Of a stretch of DNA of 64,000 nt, positions 31,643 to 44,580 are shown piece after piece; position 1 is the first letter of the stretch, and the number at the start of each line of letters is the position of its first letter. A program made the translations under genes and the position numbers. This stretch comes from Clitoria ternatea (lineage: Eukaryota > Streptophyta > Magnoliopsida > Fabales > Fabaceae), in assembly GCA_037962975.1 (NCBI GenBank), contig CM075671.1:40324501-40388500 (forward strand), given 5' to 3'. The notes beneath the pieces were generated by a model, which ran no database searches, was not told the DNA's origin, and saw only the letters and a program-made list of their open reading frames with translations.

Positions 31643-32950
31643 GATATCTTTTCCAAATTCTCCCAACTTATGGGACATTCTGAATCTAACACTCGATAAA
31701 TTTCTAAAGAGAGCTCTTCCTACTTATAAAGATGGGCATGATTATGATGGAACATACATCTGGATACGTGATATTGAGCAAGTGTTTAAATACTTTGAGT
31801 GCTTAGAGGGACAGAAGGTGTTGTTTTGAAAGATGAAGCGAGAGTATAGTGGGCTAGGAGCAAGGTGCGGCTAGGTACTATAAGTGAGGCCTTAACTTAG
31901 GCTAATGTTTGAAAGAGGTTCCTAGCTAAATATTTCCCAGAAAACCACAAGATCTAGAAGGAAATGAAGTTTTTTAAATTGGAGTAAGGGAATATGTTAG
32001 TGGCAAAATATATTATAAAATTTGATGAGCTATGTGATTTTTATCATATCTTCACTTTAGAGGGTACAGAAGACAACAAATATGCAAAGTATGAGTCTGG
32101 ACTATGAATTAAGCTATGTAGTTTCATTGTTCCCCTTAAAATCAAAGACTATGTTATACTGGTGAATAATACACAGTTAATTAAGGAAGTTCAGCTATAG
32201 AGATTTTCCCAAAAGGAGGATAAGAAGTAGTTGAAGGCTAAAGGGCCTAGTTTCAAGAAGTTGAAATAATTCTTTCATGGTGGCGGATCTTCTACCACAT
32301 CCTCTTCTTCTGGTTGTGGTTCTAGTGGCTGTTCTAGCAATCGATCATTTTATAATTATGGTCAAGAGGGTTATCTTGCTAAAGATTGTATTGTAACTCA
32401 GCCTACTTGTTTCCACTGTAGACAACATAGGCATTTGAGGCCCAATTTCCCTCAGAGGAAACAACAGAGTGTTCAGAGTAGTAGGCCAATACTTATATGG
32501 CTTGTGGTGGTAACGTTCAGCGAGGAGGCCGAGGCGGTAGTGGTTGTGGAGGCCAACATTAGATAAAGTATGATGCTCAAGCAAGTGGATCTGAGAATAC
32601 TACTTCCGGGTGTGTGTTCACCTTTGATACTTGAGAGACTACAAGGACTAATGACCTTGTCCATGGTATATATGCTACCTTATTTGTGATTTAAAGGGAA
32701 GTGATGCAAACCTCTTTAATATTCCTATTGTGTGTGAATTTCCAGATATGTTCCCGAAAGATATTCCAGTGTTACCCCCAAATAAGGAGATTGACTTCAC
32801 AATTGACCTAATTCTTGGGGTAGAACCTGTGTCCCGTGCATCATATAGAATGTCTTTAGTCAAGTTAGCTAAAGTTATAAATAAGGTGAATGAGTTACTC
32901 GATCAGGGCTTCATTAGGTTGAGTGCCTCGCCCTAGGGTGCTTCTATATT
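31643..32950 (+). pseudogene. G2b gag, then RT start; protease deleted
   Basis: Gag resumes after the copia insertion: FSKFSQLMGHSESNTR, a stop, then the Gag core with frameshifts (parallel to 20041-20810). It continues to a knuckle reading FYNYGQEGYLAKDC and a second C-x2-C-type finger. Only about 60 bp separate the Gag end (about 32660) from RT (CEFPDMFPKDIPVLPP, from 32730), so the roughly 130-residue protease is deleted. RT runs to GFIRLSASP and three more codons, then is cut at 32950 by the CACTA insertion. Confidence 0.85.
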
Positions 32951-33510
32951 CATAACTAAAAAAAGCCCTATTTACAACGGGAAAAACCTGTCGCTAACAG
33001 CCAGTAATCCGTCGCTAATATTTTTAGCGACAACATAAGCTATGGCCGAATCCTGTCGCTACTAACCTGGTTACTAACAAGTTAGCAACGACAAGTGAAA
33101 ACCGTGGCAAGTTTTATGACGACAACAACTCGTCGTTGAAGGTGGTCCCCTTTCTGCACCATCAGTCGCTGTTTTAGTCCCAAATTAGTGACGATAGACA
33201 CCTCGTTGCAGACAAATTTAAGTTATTCTCTCGCTAATTGAGGCTAATTTGGCAACCCCACTGTAACCATAGCTAATTGGATGACAAGGTGTCATCGCTA
33301 ATGTCGTAGCTATGTTTTAATAGGTATCCGTCCCTAATGTCATAGCTAAATATTTGATTGGTCACTTCATCACTAAGGTGGTCGCTGAAGAGGAACTCAT
33401 GTTAACAACGACGTTTTCTGTGGCTAATTTTTTGATTTTCCTTCCATTGTTGCTTCAGTTGATAAATGGTTATCACATTAGCGATGATATTTTGACCGTC
33501 GCTAATAAAA
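32951..33510 (+). repeat. CACTA left terminal and subterminal repeats
   Basis: The terminal inverted repeat is at 32951-32976. From there to about 33505 the words GTCGCTAA, TAGCGAC and CGTCGC recur more than a dozen times in both orientations. Such subterminal words bind the element's own regulatory protein in En/Spm (family knowledge). The sequence 33510-33830 is very AT-rich with nothing else I can name. Confidence 0.8.
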
Positions 33511-33829
33511 TATTATTTTTTAAAAAAATTATTTTCATAAAATTTTATAGATTTAAGATATATTTTATAAAATTACATTAAATATTTTTATAAAATTAAA
33601 ATATATATAAATTTTTTTATAATACTTGTATTATTTAACATACCCATATATAGACTCATAATAAATAGAAAAAGATAAAAAGATATAACATGAATTAGTA
33701 CTAAACAGTGACCAATAAAAGATATAGTAATAGCTGAAATATTAGTTACATCTCAAATAATAAAAAAGAATAAATAGAAAAAAATGTGTAACACTAAAAA
33801 AAATACAAAAATGGGTTCATCAATTAGGG

Positions 33830-35820
33830 GGGATCCTGGGGTGGTGGGTCTGGATCTGGGAAGCAGAGGTTGTATCATCGGGTCAAGATGGTATAGACTC
33901 CATCAACTGGTGGTTTGGAGCCTTTTGCTGCGCCATCAGCCTGCGAGTCTCCTCTCGATCTTGCTGAGCTCACTCCGCCTTCAGCTTCCTCTGTCAGTGA
34001 TCCTCTGCTAGCTCGGTGTTCAGGTTCTTAATAACCTGAACAACATCTGTAGGAAACATAGTGCTCACGACAGGGGCCTTCCCTGTCTTGGCTATCTGGG
34101 TCCCAACCCCACCGAGGCCAAACACTATCCCCTTCTTGTTAATGCCTCTGACATCCTTTAAATAGATGGTGTTGTTGTTGGTAGAAGAAAGGGTGGGAGG
34201 TGCCTCCCAATCAGGAATCTGAGAGGCCAGCTCAGCCTCCTTCTAGGCCCGCATGGCCTGGTACGCCTCCTACATATGTTTAGAAAAATCAAATAAGTTA
34301 GTAAATGTAAATCTATAAAACATTTTGAAAACATTTGTAAGTTTAGATAAAGTACCGCCAACTACGTGGTCTTCTGGTTAACCTAGTGACTAGCCTTATT
34401 CTTCTTGGTGATTTGCATCACCTTGAATAACGAAGGCTCATGATGTTCCTTCTGCTCTTACAATTCAAAACATATTAAAATTGTTAGTAAAAAAGCTTTA
34501 AAGTCACTGTGCTAATAAACATATTTAAAAATGTATACTTATAAATCCTTTTTTATGCTCAATAACTGAAATAGAACCTCTAGTGTAGATAGAGGCTCCA
34601 GCATCATCCTGTCTGTTTGCCTTGTTCCTAGCACTGGCCTGCTAGAACAAGACACCTCCTCACTTCTGCAGCATCCTTTCCCATTGGGGCTCGAGGATCC
34701 AGCAGGGATGCTCCGTCTTCGCCCTCACCTTCCAGAGGGTACTCTTGATGATTTTTGAGGTCTTTACGGTAAAGATCCTTCTAATCTCATCAATCATACC
34801 CTTCTCCCATCGATAATCACATTGTAAATTAAAATTCAATTCCAAAATAAAAATGTAAGCATTATACACAATAATAAAAGTACATGAAATTAGGAGGGTT
34901 GTGCTAAACTCATCGAGAAAGTGTCAAACCATCTATCTTGGACAGTCTTAGCAGTATCTGTCCAAGAGATGTAAGGACCATCTCACTGAGCCTGCAGAAC
35001 CCTAGTAATTTCTTTTGTAGTGTGAATACTATCAATATAATTATAGTTCAAACAATTAAACAATTAATTAACAAAATTGAATGAATCAAACAAACATAAA
35101 CCTTAGGGTCAACTGAAATTTTGACAGAGCCTCCCCTATAAACCTAATATTTCTAAATTTTTACAGATACCCTGTTACAGACAAAACTTTCCAGTGTAGT
35201 TCAATGTAAAGAAATATCAACAGACATGCAATAGTTATGTTATCAGCATACATATCAGTACCTAGTGAGCATTGCTCTCCACTAACAAACAACAATCATG
35301 AGGAATCTCAACATTACAGATAACATAAGTATACATCACACACAGAAGTACCTAGTGAGGTTTACTCTCCACTAACAAACAACAATCATGAGGAATCTCA
35401 ACATTACAGATAACATAAGTATACATCACACACAGAAGTACCTAGTGAGCTTTGCTCTCCACTAACAAACATGAATCATATCAATCTTGTCTGCACATTA
35501 ACCATATCAACACACACCAGTACAAAAAGACGTAAACTTAAGGAAATATAGTAATACTTGCTTGTCTATGGCCAATAATGGGACCAGAGTAGGAAACGGG
35601 TCAGATGTGGATGAAGGGGTCGCCTCCCCGATCTGATCTTCCTGCTACTGAGGCTGTAACACCTTCGAGGTGGTAGTGGCTGTAGCATCACCCTAACCAA
35701 TGTGGGTGTCCGTGGAGTGTCCTCTATCAGTTTAGTCTCCCTCTATATGCTTGGGGTACCCAGCCGTGTAACCAGAGAGTGTCTACCACCACCCTGACCA
35801 AAGCATCATCTGTGTCTAGT
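33830..35820 (-). pseudogene. CACTA second gene remnant (Transposase_24-like)
   Basis: Degenerate coding sequence on the - strand. The clearest piece is 34869-34660: RWEKGMIDEIRRIFTVKTSK then a W-rich CWILEPQWERML segment, close to the plant Transposase_24 (TNP1/TNPA-like) pattern. A Gln/Ala-rich helical stretch at 34361-33900 may be its C-terminus. Several AT-rich gaps (34270-34350, 34460-34550, 34820-34890) look like introns but I could not fix borders. In En/Spm the second gene encodes the subterminal-repeat binding protein. Moderate confidence. Confidence 0.55.
35261..35490 (+). repeat. 90-bp tandem repeat, 2.5 copies
   Basis: CCTAGTGAGC followed by TTGCTCTCCACTAACAAAC starts at 35261, 35351 and 35441. 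The units between are nearly identical (for example ACAATCATGAGGAATCTC). It lies in the non-coding part of the CACTA second gene, probably an intron. The high identity suggests a recent duplication. Confidence 0.9.
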
Positions 35821-35885
35821 CATCTGTTAATGAAACAATGTAAGAATTCATTAATCTCAATAATAACATATATATATATACATAT

Positions 35886-36540
35886 TTATATACAACCATA
35901 TACTCTGTCTATTTCAATTTGTGAGTCCCCTTTGGTGTTAGTGTGACTTTCAGAATTTGTTTCAGACGTGTTATCGTTATTCAAATTGGCCCTGGAACAT
36001 TTCAATGACAACATAGCTTGTATGTCAATATGTTTACCGCCTGAGGCCGCAAGTGTGTGCAATATGACTGGATCAATATTCAACATTGAATGACTATTGT
36101 GGAGGTTGCTCAGAGCTAGCTGATAGGCATCTTCAACCTCATCGGAGACGTTATCAGTGATCTGACTACGAGCCTTGGCTTTTATGACTGCATACCAGTC
36201 CCGGTGCCCTCCAGGGAATTCTATGTAATAAACCTGCTCACCTTACTGAGGAAAGATGAAGAGATCAAACCCTTTATATCTACCATTTTTTTCACCTCAA
36301 CTAAGTCATAATGGTTGTCGACTTTTATACCCACACTGATTGTGTTGTAGTACCAATCACACTTGAATAAAACTAAATCTCTTTTAACCCATCTGGAGAA
36401 AGAAACTTGAATGATTTCTTTTAACACACCGTAGAAGTCCTCTAAATGTCCAGTTGTGCCTTTAACACAAATCCCAAAGTTATGTGTTCGTATTCTTTCA
36501 CTCCATTGGAAAATGTTAAACTTATAGCCGTTTACGTAGT
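35886..36540 (-). pseudogene. CACTA DUF4216 region
   Basis: From 36427 the - strand encodes SRWVKRDLVLFKCDWYYNT then GIKVDNHYDLVEVKK, the core of DUF4216, found at the C-terminal side of plant TNP2 proteins. After a stop near 36221 the frame continues with QVYYIEFPGGHRDWYAVI and an acidic stretch. The piece 36086-35886 follows with MLNIDPVILHTLAASGG. The domain's biochemical role is unknown to me. Confidence 0.8.
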
Positions 36541-36889
36541 AAATTGGCCATTTTTTTAATAATTTTCATTGGCCCCCAAGAAAGTGCTTAGAGTAAAGGG
36601 TCTTCAATTTGGTTGTTTGGATCTTGAATCTATTCAAAGCATAACATACAACAATGTTAGAATGTACATAACTATACAACTTAAAAAAAATAAATTGTAC
36701 GAGCCTTAGTGTTGTGCAAACTAATCGATGAACTTGGATAATACCTCATTGCGGACTTGGTCGTTAGTTATATCATTTTGCTCTTATCTAAGCATATATG
36801 CATATATACTATTTAAAGAACAACAGTTTAACTACATGAAAATCTTATGTTCAAATTGGAAAAATGTAAAAGTAGGTGACTTACTCGAG

Positions 36890-37480
36890 ATATGGTTTAA
36901 CTTCCTCGTAGTTTAAAAGAATATACAAGTGAGCCATCTTTCAATGCTTCTCATCAATGTAACATTCTATGACCTTGCCCCCAGGATGACCAAGATAGTT
37001 AAATATTGAGCTTTGTTCATCGACACTGGGGTTTGGTGCCACCCCAATGTTACAGGGGATTCTAGTCATTTTTGTTTCTATCCCTATCGGAAAGTAGAAT
37101 GAAGCAAAATTGGTTATTTCTTCTAATAAGTATGCCTCACAATTTGATGTCTCAACACATACCTTGTTTGACGCTTTGTCTCTTAAAGAACGTAGAAATC
37201 TAACGAAACATAAAGAATTATTGAGTTATGTATACATTAATTTTTACAACAAATTTTGGAACAGAAGTAAAGTTGTTCTAACGTCTAACCTTTCAAATGG
37301 ATACATCCAACGATACTACATTGGACCATCAACCCTAGCCTTGTATGGTAAATGAATTGGTAGGTTCTCCATAAAATAAAAAAACTAGGGGAAAATCTAC
37401 TCCAGCTTACAAACCAACACCGGAATGCTTTCCTCCATCCTCATAAGAGTCTTCTCTGTTAAGACTATTGGTGTTAACTC
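36890..37480 (-). pseudogene. CACTA DUF4218 region with a 90-nt intron
   Basis: From about 37470 the - strand gives MEESIPVLVCKLE, IFP..FFYFMENLPIHLPYKARVDGP and YRWMYPFER, then an intron. After it come RSLRDKASNKV, NCEAYLLEEITNF and, near 36915, MAHLYILLNYEEVKPYL. This is the DUF4218 domain, standard downstream of TNP2. The intron (GT at 37289-37288, AG at 37201-37200 on the - strand, 90 nt) splits an Arg codon and keeps the frame. A single stop within CKLE-stop-IFP breaks the domain. Confidence 0.82.
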
Positions 37481-39262
37481 TTTTAAAAAAATGACTCGAC
37501 TCAACCAACAATTTGTAGATGGGTTTCAGTAAAGCATGAAATGTGTATCATGCCGAACAGTCTTCCCTCCTTTAGGTTGACACATTTACTCAAATTTGAA
37601 ACAAACCCGTCAGGCATGGTCAACCTATTCCCCCATAAAAAGACAGTCATTCATTGAGCTTTTGTAAATGTATATTTAGCTTGTGGTTTAAACATTTTGT
37701 CACATCCCACATCCCTCAATTCTAGATCCTTCCTTGAACACAAACTTGTAACATCTAATTGGTTTTTCTCGTTGTCCTTTGTTCTCCCTTTGATGTCTAT
37801 TATAGTGTCAAATATGTTCATAAAAACATTTTGTTCAGTGTTCATGACATCTATGTTGTGTCTTAAAACCAGGTCTTTCCAATACGGCAAATCCCATAAT
37901 ATACTTTGCTTCACCCAGTGGTGCTTCTTCCCATAATCCGCAAACTCCTTAACATTCTTACCCTAAATGTAAGGATAGTCACATACTCTCTACCACACCT
38001 GTGGACTGGATAATCTATGGGATAGAGGTTCATTGACAACCTTGTTTTTCTTAAAAGTGGTTCTTGATCTACTGTAAGGGTGACCCAACTGTAGGAATTC
38101 ATGATGGCAGTCAAAATAACTTGTCTTACCACTAAAGGGGGGTGATTCCCCCAGTATGTTCCATGCATATAGGGAGCGCACAGCCCCACACATTGACGAT
38201 CCAGAACGCATATCGTACGCAGGGAAGTCATTAATGGTCCACATCAAAATAGCCCTCATTATGAAATTATTTTTTAAGGATGCATCATAAGTCATAACCC
38301 TAACATCCTATAATTCTGTCAACTCCTCAATCAACGATTACAAAAAGACGTCTATTTTTACCTTTGGATTTTTAGGTCTTGGGACCAGTACAGATAGAAA
38401 CATCACCTCCCTCTTCATACACATCTCAGGAGGCAGATTATATGGGGTCAGTATCACTGGCCAACAAGAGTACGCTCTTTCGTATTGACCAAACGAGTTG
38501 AATTCGTCAATACATAGGCCAAGCGTACATTGTGCAACTTATGTGAAAAGTCTGGGTAAATCCCTTCCAAATACTTCCATGTTTTCATTTCAGATGGATG
38601 AAACAAAAGACCCTTCTGCGTTTGATTCAGAGCATGCCAATGCATGTGTTTTGTCGTTGAAGACGTGGAGTAATCGAAAAGTACCACATTTTCTTCCTTG
38701 CCGTTATAGTTACCTTTCCTCTTCTCTTGACGTTTTTGTAACGATCCTTGTTATAGTGTACACATTTTTCCACACTCTTGTTCGTGAACTCGTTTCAGAA
38801 CAACATACACCCGTCAACATAACACTCTATCTTCACACATTCCAACCCCGGGTTCGCCACACTTTTCTTAGCATAATACAGGTTTGACGATATTCTGTTT
38901 CTGTTTAGCATAGTGGACCCCATCAAATCCACCATTCTATTAAAACAACCACCTGAGAGATTATACTCCACCTTTACGCTTAAAGTAGCTAAGGAGGTAG
39001 ATAATTCGGTATGACTCTCAGAGCCGTCCCATGACAGGGTCTGCATCACCACCAACAAATCATAAAATCTCTTAACATCCAGATTAGGATGCTCCTCTAC
39101 ACCCTCATTTTGATCATTAGGTTCATCATCATGTTGTAGAACACACACGATGGAAGGTTCAACATGGTTCATAACCATCTGCTCTATGTAGTTGTAATTA
39201 TCCCTATTGCCCCTTACTTCATAATAAGACAGTTGCACAGGTACGCTCGGTGGCCTGGGCGG
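37481..39262 (-). pseudogene. CACTA TNP2 transposase core (broken)
   Basis: Read from 39262: QLSYYEVRGNR, an acidic linker, KRFYDLLVVMQTLSWDGSE, the NRISSNLYYAKKSVANPGLECVKIECYVDGCMLF block (to 38795), then 38687-38454 with MHWHALNQTQKGLLFHPSE and WKYLEGIYPDFS. Next are MTYDASLKNNFIMRAILMWTINDFPAY (38295) and SYFDCHHEFLQLGHPY, then 37914 with ILWDLPYWKDLVLRHNIDVM and LEL. Order and spacing follow plant TNP2 (the TNPD homologue that cuts the element ends). There are at least four frame changes or stops. TNP2 is cut at 39262 by a solo LTR and resumes at 40533. Confidence 0.88.
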
Positions 39263-39266
39263 TAAC

Positions 39267-40527
39267 TGTTAGGGAATCCTATTAGGGTCAGGCAGCGGAA
39301 ACACAAAGGATTCCCAAGAAAGAATTACAAACACGGTCTCAAAGCATTATGCTAAATTAAATTTTTTAATTAGGGTTTACCTCTTGTAGACGCAGAACAA
39401 AATCCTCGATCGAAGTAATTGTAGCTTCGCCCTTAGGAGTCCACACGAGCACTCCCACCAGAAAACTAACGATCCGAATGCTAGTACGGAATTTTAGTGT
39501 AATCTAATTTCTGAGCAGCCGCCTATGAGCATCTCATGCTCTATATATAGGCTTAGGTCTTGACCTGAGCTCTCATTAAACATTGGGCTCCTGACTCATT
39601 CTAAATGAGTTAGGCCCAAATAATTTTATTTTCAGTCCAACTAAAATAAAACTATCCTCTGGTGGGCTTACTCTATGTGTGTGACCCTATAGGTAAAATA
39701 TTCGATTATATTAATAATAAACTATTTTATTATTAATATAAAATAAGAGCGGTATCTAGCAATACATCATTATGTCCGAATATTATTTATCATCGACATG
39801 ACCTATAAGTGATAATTATTTTATATATCTATTCCTTTTGTCATGATATCTAATTGGGCCCAAGGCATGGTCATCGTCATCCTTGTATGGCCCAATTCAT
39901 TTTACTTGATACCAGAGTAGACTTTATAGATTCAATATCTAATATTTATTCGTCCTAGCATGGCCATGCATTTCATTAGTCTCACTCCATCAAGTGGCCC
40001 ATAGATATCACTCCTGTCACATAGGAGAGACAAATTCCATCTACATCACTCACATCCCTCTGCATAATTTATCTATTGCCTAATCACAATCTTTATGGTC
40101 ATCTTATTACAGATAACGTTTGATTGTATTAAAACAATAAACTTCTTATGTAGGAATCGTAGTGACTCCAGGTCGAAGGACTACATACCATTATCACATT
40201 GAGAACCGTTTATGACACTCATGTAACGATCCATGCAACGTTCTCATGGTGGGTCTGTCCAGTACAACATTACTCTTAGTGTGTACCCGTGTAAAGACTT
40301 GATATCATATATCCATGATTTGTGAGATCAAATCATCAGTACATTCACACACTAATCTTAATGTATTTACATGTCCCCATGTAAATACTTGATTAGGGAC
40401 GTTTTAGGAATAATTCTCATATGACCTATTATTCCAGGATAAATAGCATTTGTCTAAAACTGAAAATACTAATTTTATTAATAAGTTAAAATTGATACAT
40501 TAATAGCTCGTAGTGCATACACCAACA
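39267..40527. mobile_element. Solo LTR with perfect GTAAC duplication
   Basis: 1261 bp bounded by TGTTAGGGAATCC and GCATACACCAACA, that is TGTT...AACA inverted ends. Flanking 5-bp copies GTAAC at 39262-39266 and 40528-40532 are identical. The transposase coding sequence is continuous when it is removed. The wording (a TTTCCGCTGCCTGACCCTA-like end on the - strand) suggests a copia LTR read right to left. That orientation and class are inferred. Confidence 0.9.
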
Positions 40528-40532
40528 GTAAC

Positions 40533-40625
40533 TACTCACCATGGTTGTACCACAAATAAAATCCTTTCATGAATCCCTTCTCATTTAAATGGCACATCAC
40601 GTCATTGGCATATTCAAAATTCATG
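40533..40625 (-). pseudogene. TNP2 N-terminal (transposase-associated) segment
   Basis: The - strand encodes NFEYANDVMCHLNEKGFMKGFYLWYNHGE, ending at the solo LTR. It fits the end of the Transpos_assoc domain that opens plant TNP2 proteins (HLY..GFM..Y..W..HGE). The rest of that domain is cut off by the LTR at 40626 and I could not find it beyond 44.58 kb. Confidence 0.8.
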
Positions 40626-43600
40626 TGTGATGACGCCCAGAGGCCTCACATATTAATATTATTAAAGATCTTATTAATTTAGATAATGAAAATTAAGGTA
40701 AATTTTTCACGATTTAAAAGCAATTAAAGAATGGAGAGAAAACCGCGATGTAAAACTCCAACATGTAACCCCGGACCATTTTAAGAAACCATCCCATATA
40801 TGAAGATATGAAAATATGTGTAATTAAATCAAGAGTGCTCCTTGGATAATCAATCATATGATCATCAACAAAGAATAGTGGAAGTGTACGTTATTTTAAG
40901 GAGTATAGAAGGATGTGAAAAAAGGTTCAAGGTACTCTAATTAATTGCTAAAAATGTGGTAATCATGTATGCATGTTGTTGTATAATCGTGCCATGGTTC
41001 AATGATACCAAACATACGTTAAAACTTATGAAATTTTGTTAAAACAGTGTCATGAATCGATTCAAGCCTTTCCAGAATCGATTCATTCATGTTTGAAACT
41101 CTAAACAGTCAAAATAGGGGCTCTTGAATCAATTCAAGATCGTATAAATCAATTCAAGCAAGTTGGAAATGGTGAATAGTGAAAATAGGAGCCCTTGAAT
41201 CGATTCAAGGCTCGTATGAATCAATTCAAGCCATTCCAGCAACTCTTGAATCTATTCAAAGGGTATGTGAATTGATTCAAGTTGTTCCAGGGGCTCATGA
41301 ATCGATTCAAAGAAGTCATGAATCGATTCATGACAGCATCCCTGCTACATAATGCAGAAAATACATGATTTTCCAACTTCTAATCACCCTAACTTTTTCA
41401 TATAGAATCCAATGGCCACCAAATTTTAACACTAACAAATATACATCATTTATGACGTGTAGCCACTAGTTGCACTCAAAAATTCCCTAAAATGAGAGAC
41501 TTATGTGCATAAATGTGTTTAGGTCGTTTTAAGGCATTTCTATGCAACTCAAGGGTCAATTCTCAATAGAATTGGCCCATTCTAGTTTCTACAAGTTTTA
41601 AATCATGTATAGGCGCTATTGGAACTATTCCATGGCATTCAAACACACTAAGATTCATTATAGCCCTTTTAGTTCCTCAATTATGCATAACATCATAAAC
41701 ACAACATCACAATTTGAACAATCTATCTATCCATGGACCTCCATTTACATAAGTATCATAATCTATGCATCAATATAACTTGTAAATCATTGTTGCATAA
41801 TTAACCACAACCGTTGTTGAGGTCACTACCAAAAATTATCCTTCCAAAACATATAAGGCCTAATTTTCACAAGTGACCCCTAAAAAAAATACATATCACC
41901 ATTCAATATTCAAGAAACAAAAGAGGCATATATATATATATATATATATCAAGTGTTCTACAAAAGAATGCCGGCCAAGGCTTATAGACCTTCCTTCCAT
42001 ATTTACCTTCTCCATTGCTTAACCTCCAAAAAGAGTAGGATATCCAACATACCTACATCAACCTTTAAAAATGGCAACTAGGAGGTGAGCAACATATACC
42101 AAATGAATCAAAATCATACATTATGATGATACATATATACATATGAACAACACACATTTCTCAAAGAGCATCATAAGCTCCATTCACATATCATATCATT
42201 CCATTTCAACATAACATATACCCAAATTGATACATTCACAACATATATATCAAATCATTGGTAATTTCATAATATACCATCACACACTTAAGGTTAGTAC
42301 TACATTCTCATTCTCTTTACTTATCAATCATCCATCGTCACCACGGGCTACCAAACTCGGTATATCTCTGGCTATATGCAAATGCTCTTATGGCTAATGC
42401 ATATACACAACAAAATCATTATCAAATCATGGATCCGACTGTAGGAAATAACATCATATCAAATGTGGTTTAAGCATGGGTGTGCTACTATGCCCCTATT
42501 GCAGTAATAAATGTGTATACTTGTATCTCAAATCATCCATGCATAACATCACTCTTTTACTGGTACCAAACCGCTATCGCCCATGTGTAGCACTAGTCAC
42601 CCCGTGACTTGCAGATTCACAACATGGTCTCACTTGCCAAAAGTGCTACGGGCCCTTCCCGAACACAAATTGAGGGAGCCGTGTCCTATAGGGACACCAA
42701 GGTCACTTGCTCATCACAGAGCCGCCCATCCACTGTGCCCACCACATAGGGTGCCTCGCCACCAAACTACGGGCAGCTTATCGATTCCAAGAATCACTAG
42801 GGAACAACATATAATTTTACCCGTGCACTGGGTCGCCCTCCCACTGGGCCCGCCTATTGGAACCCATAACATTCTACATAAACAGCGAATGATATGTCAT
42901 GGATACAAATGCCAAATCAATGCATTTCTCACACTATGCATCCTATAATGCCACTCCACAACCAATAACTCACCACCATCACTTAGTGGAACTCAATATA
43001 CTCATTATTCTCAACTATCACCAATTGTTATTGGATTTCATACACATCAATAGTTAGTGGCAATCATCATTTATCAATTCACATATCTTGGGATGTTCAA
43101 CATCATTACAATTAACACAATTATGGCCTCGATGCCACTCACAACAAGTCTCATTAGTAAGAGTCAAATTCAACATCACAATTATCATCCCAACAATATA
43201 TGCCACATAACACCAATCACTCTAAATGCATTCAAATTCACATGAACATCAAGAATATTCATCCAAGCCACATTATGATAATACAATCATACATACACAT
43301 CAATAATGGATGAAGTCATGCATTTAGAATTGTTACCCCCTTCTTGCCTCAAGAGAAGTAGAAATCAATGCAGTCTAAAGGTCTCACCTCATCGATGGCA
43401 TTGTTTCATACATTACACAATGTACCAATCAATTAGTTTCTATTCAAAACACCAAGATTCAAGTGCTTATATTTAATTACTTGGTGTTTATAACATCTTG
43501 AACCTCAACCCTCATTTGCTTCATTTAATCCACCACAACCACCGTGAGTTTGGTGCACATATTCATTTATTATGCACTTTAAGCTACACCCATCAATGGG

Positions 43601-44580
43601 TTCCCTCACTAATGGCTTCCAACCATTATTATTAATCATCTACCCTTATTAATGGCCATCCACCATCAATGTTATCATCTCACATCATTAAATACATTCA
43701 CCCAATATCAATAAATACTCATCCACTGACATTTAACATTTCCCCCAAATTATAGGGTTAGGATTTCATTAAAACCCAACAACCATCATCAATGTCCATC
43801 ATTACCCATCACATTTAATGCCATTTTCGTGTACCCATAAATACCCTCATAAAACTCATATTAAATGCACTCCACCTTAGGGTTTTGCATCATAAATGGC
43901 TTCTACCATCAACCCATACATTATACACTCTCAAAACTCACAATAACCCATAACCTAAGGCTAGAGATCAAGAAAATAGAGAGCAAACCTTACCTCAAGC
44001 CAAAGAGAAGAGATCTCCAATAGAGAGATTGGGGAAAATGAAAATAGAGAAGGAGAGTGAGCTTCCAAGCACCATAAGCTCCTCTTGCTTGATGAAGAAA
44101 GATGAAGATGAAAATAAAAGCAATGGGCACACACCAATTGATGGGTTTTAGAGAAGGAGAAGATGAGTGAGAATATGAGAGTGTAGAGGAAGGAGAGTGA
44201 ATGAATATTTTCCCCTTGGCCAATGGAACCCAATGTAATTACATTACTATTTAGTGTTAACTTCCATGCATTAATTGGAAGTTAATAGAAAAAACATTGA
44301 TAATATGAAAAGGACTTAAGAAAGTAGAAGTCAACAGTTTAAACCTTTCTCACCCTAGCACAATCCCTCAAACCCTTCTCGCCCTAACATAATCCCTCAA
44401 ACCCTTCTCACCCTAGAATTATAAATTCTAATATAGTATCCGAGTTTAAATACTTAACTTAATTATACAAAAAAATATTAATAGTCTCTTAGACTTTAAA
44501 AAAGATGGAACCAATCTTAATTAATAATTCTCTCAATTTTAACATTATAAGTATCACTTATTTTAAATTTTGTATGTGCA
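40626..44580 (-). mobile_element. Tekay-like solo LTR (copy B)
   Basis: Similar in order and length to copy C (54363-58646). Shared landmarks include the ATATGCAAATGCTCTTA.GGCTAATGCA block (42375-42405), TGTTTTACTGGTACCAAACC-type words (42550), a CCATCAATGGGTTC block (43593) and the AGGGTTTTGCATCAT..ATGGCT block near the end. The start TGTGATGACGCCC at 40626 cuts the TNP2 codons. The right end near 44580 (TATGTGCA) is a best guess, and no target duplication was found. ORFs within it are not genes. An (AT)n microsatellite lies at about 41929-41948. Confidence 0.7.
41054..41330. repeat. Doublet array of GAATCGATTC boxes, LTR copy B
   Basis: Boxes (GAATCGATTC or one-base variants, usually followed by AAG) start at 41054, 41075, 41126, 41146, 41197, 41218, 41248, 41269, 41299 and 41320. 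Steps are 21, 51, 20, 51, 21, 30, 21, 30 and 21. The other Tekay-like LTRs carry a different word (GCGTA-NN-TACGC) at the equivalent place, also in doublets. Confidence 0.93.

Noticed and set aside
35870..35890. (TA)n tracts here and near 41929 and 54138 as functional elements
   Set aside because: Ordinary microsatellites in AT-rich repeats with nothing to set them apart.
42583..42948. 121-residue ORF
   Set aside because: It lies inside solo LTR copy B and has no equivalent open frame in copies A or C.
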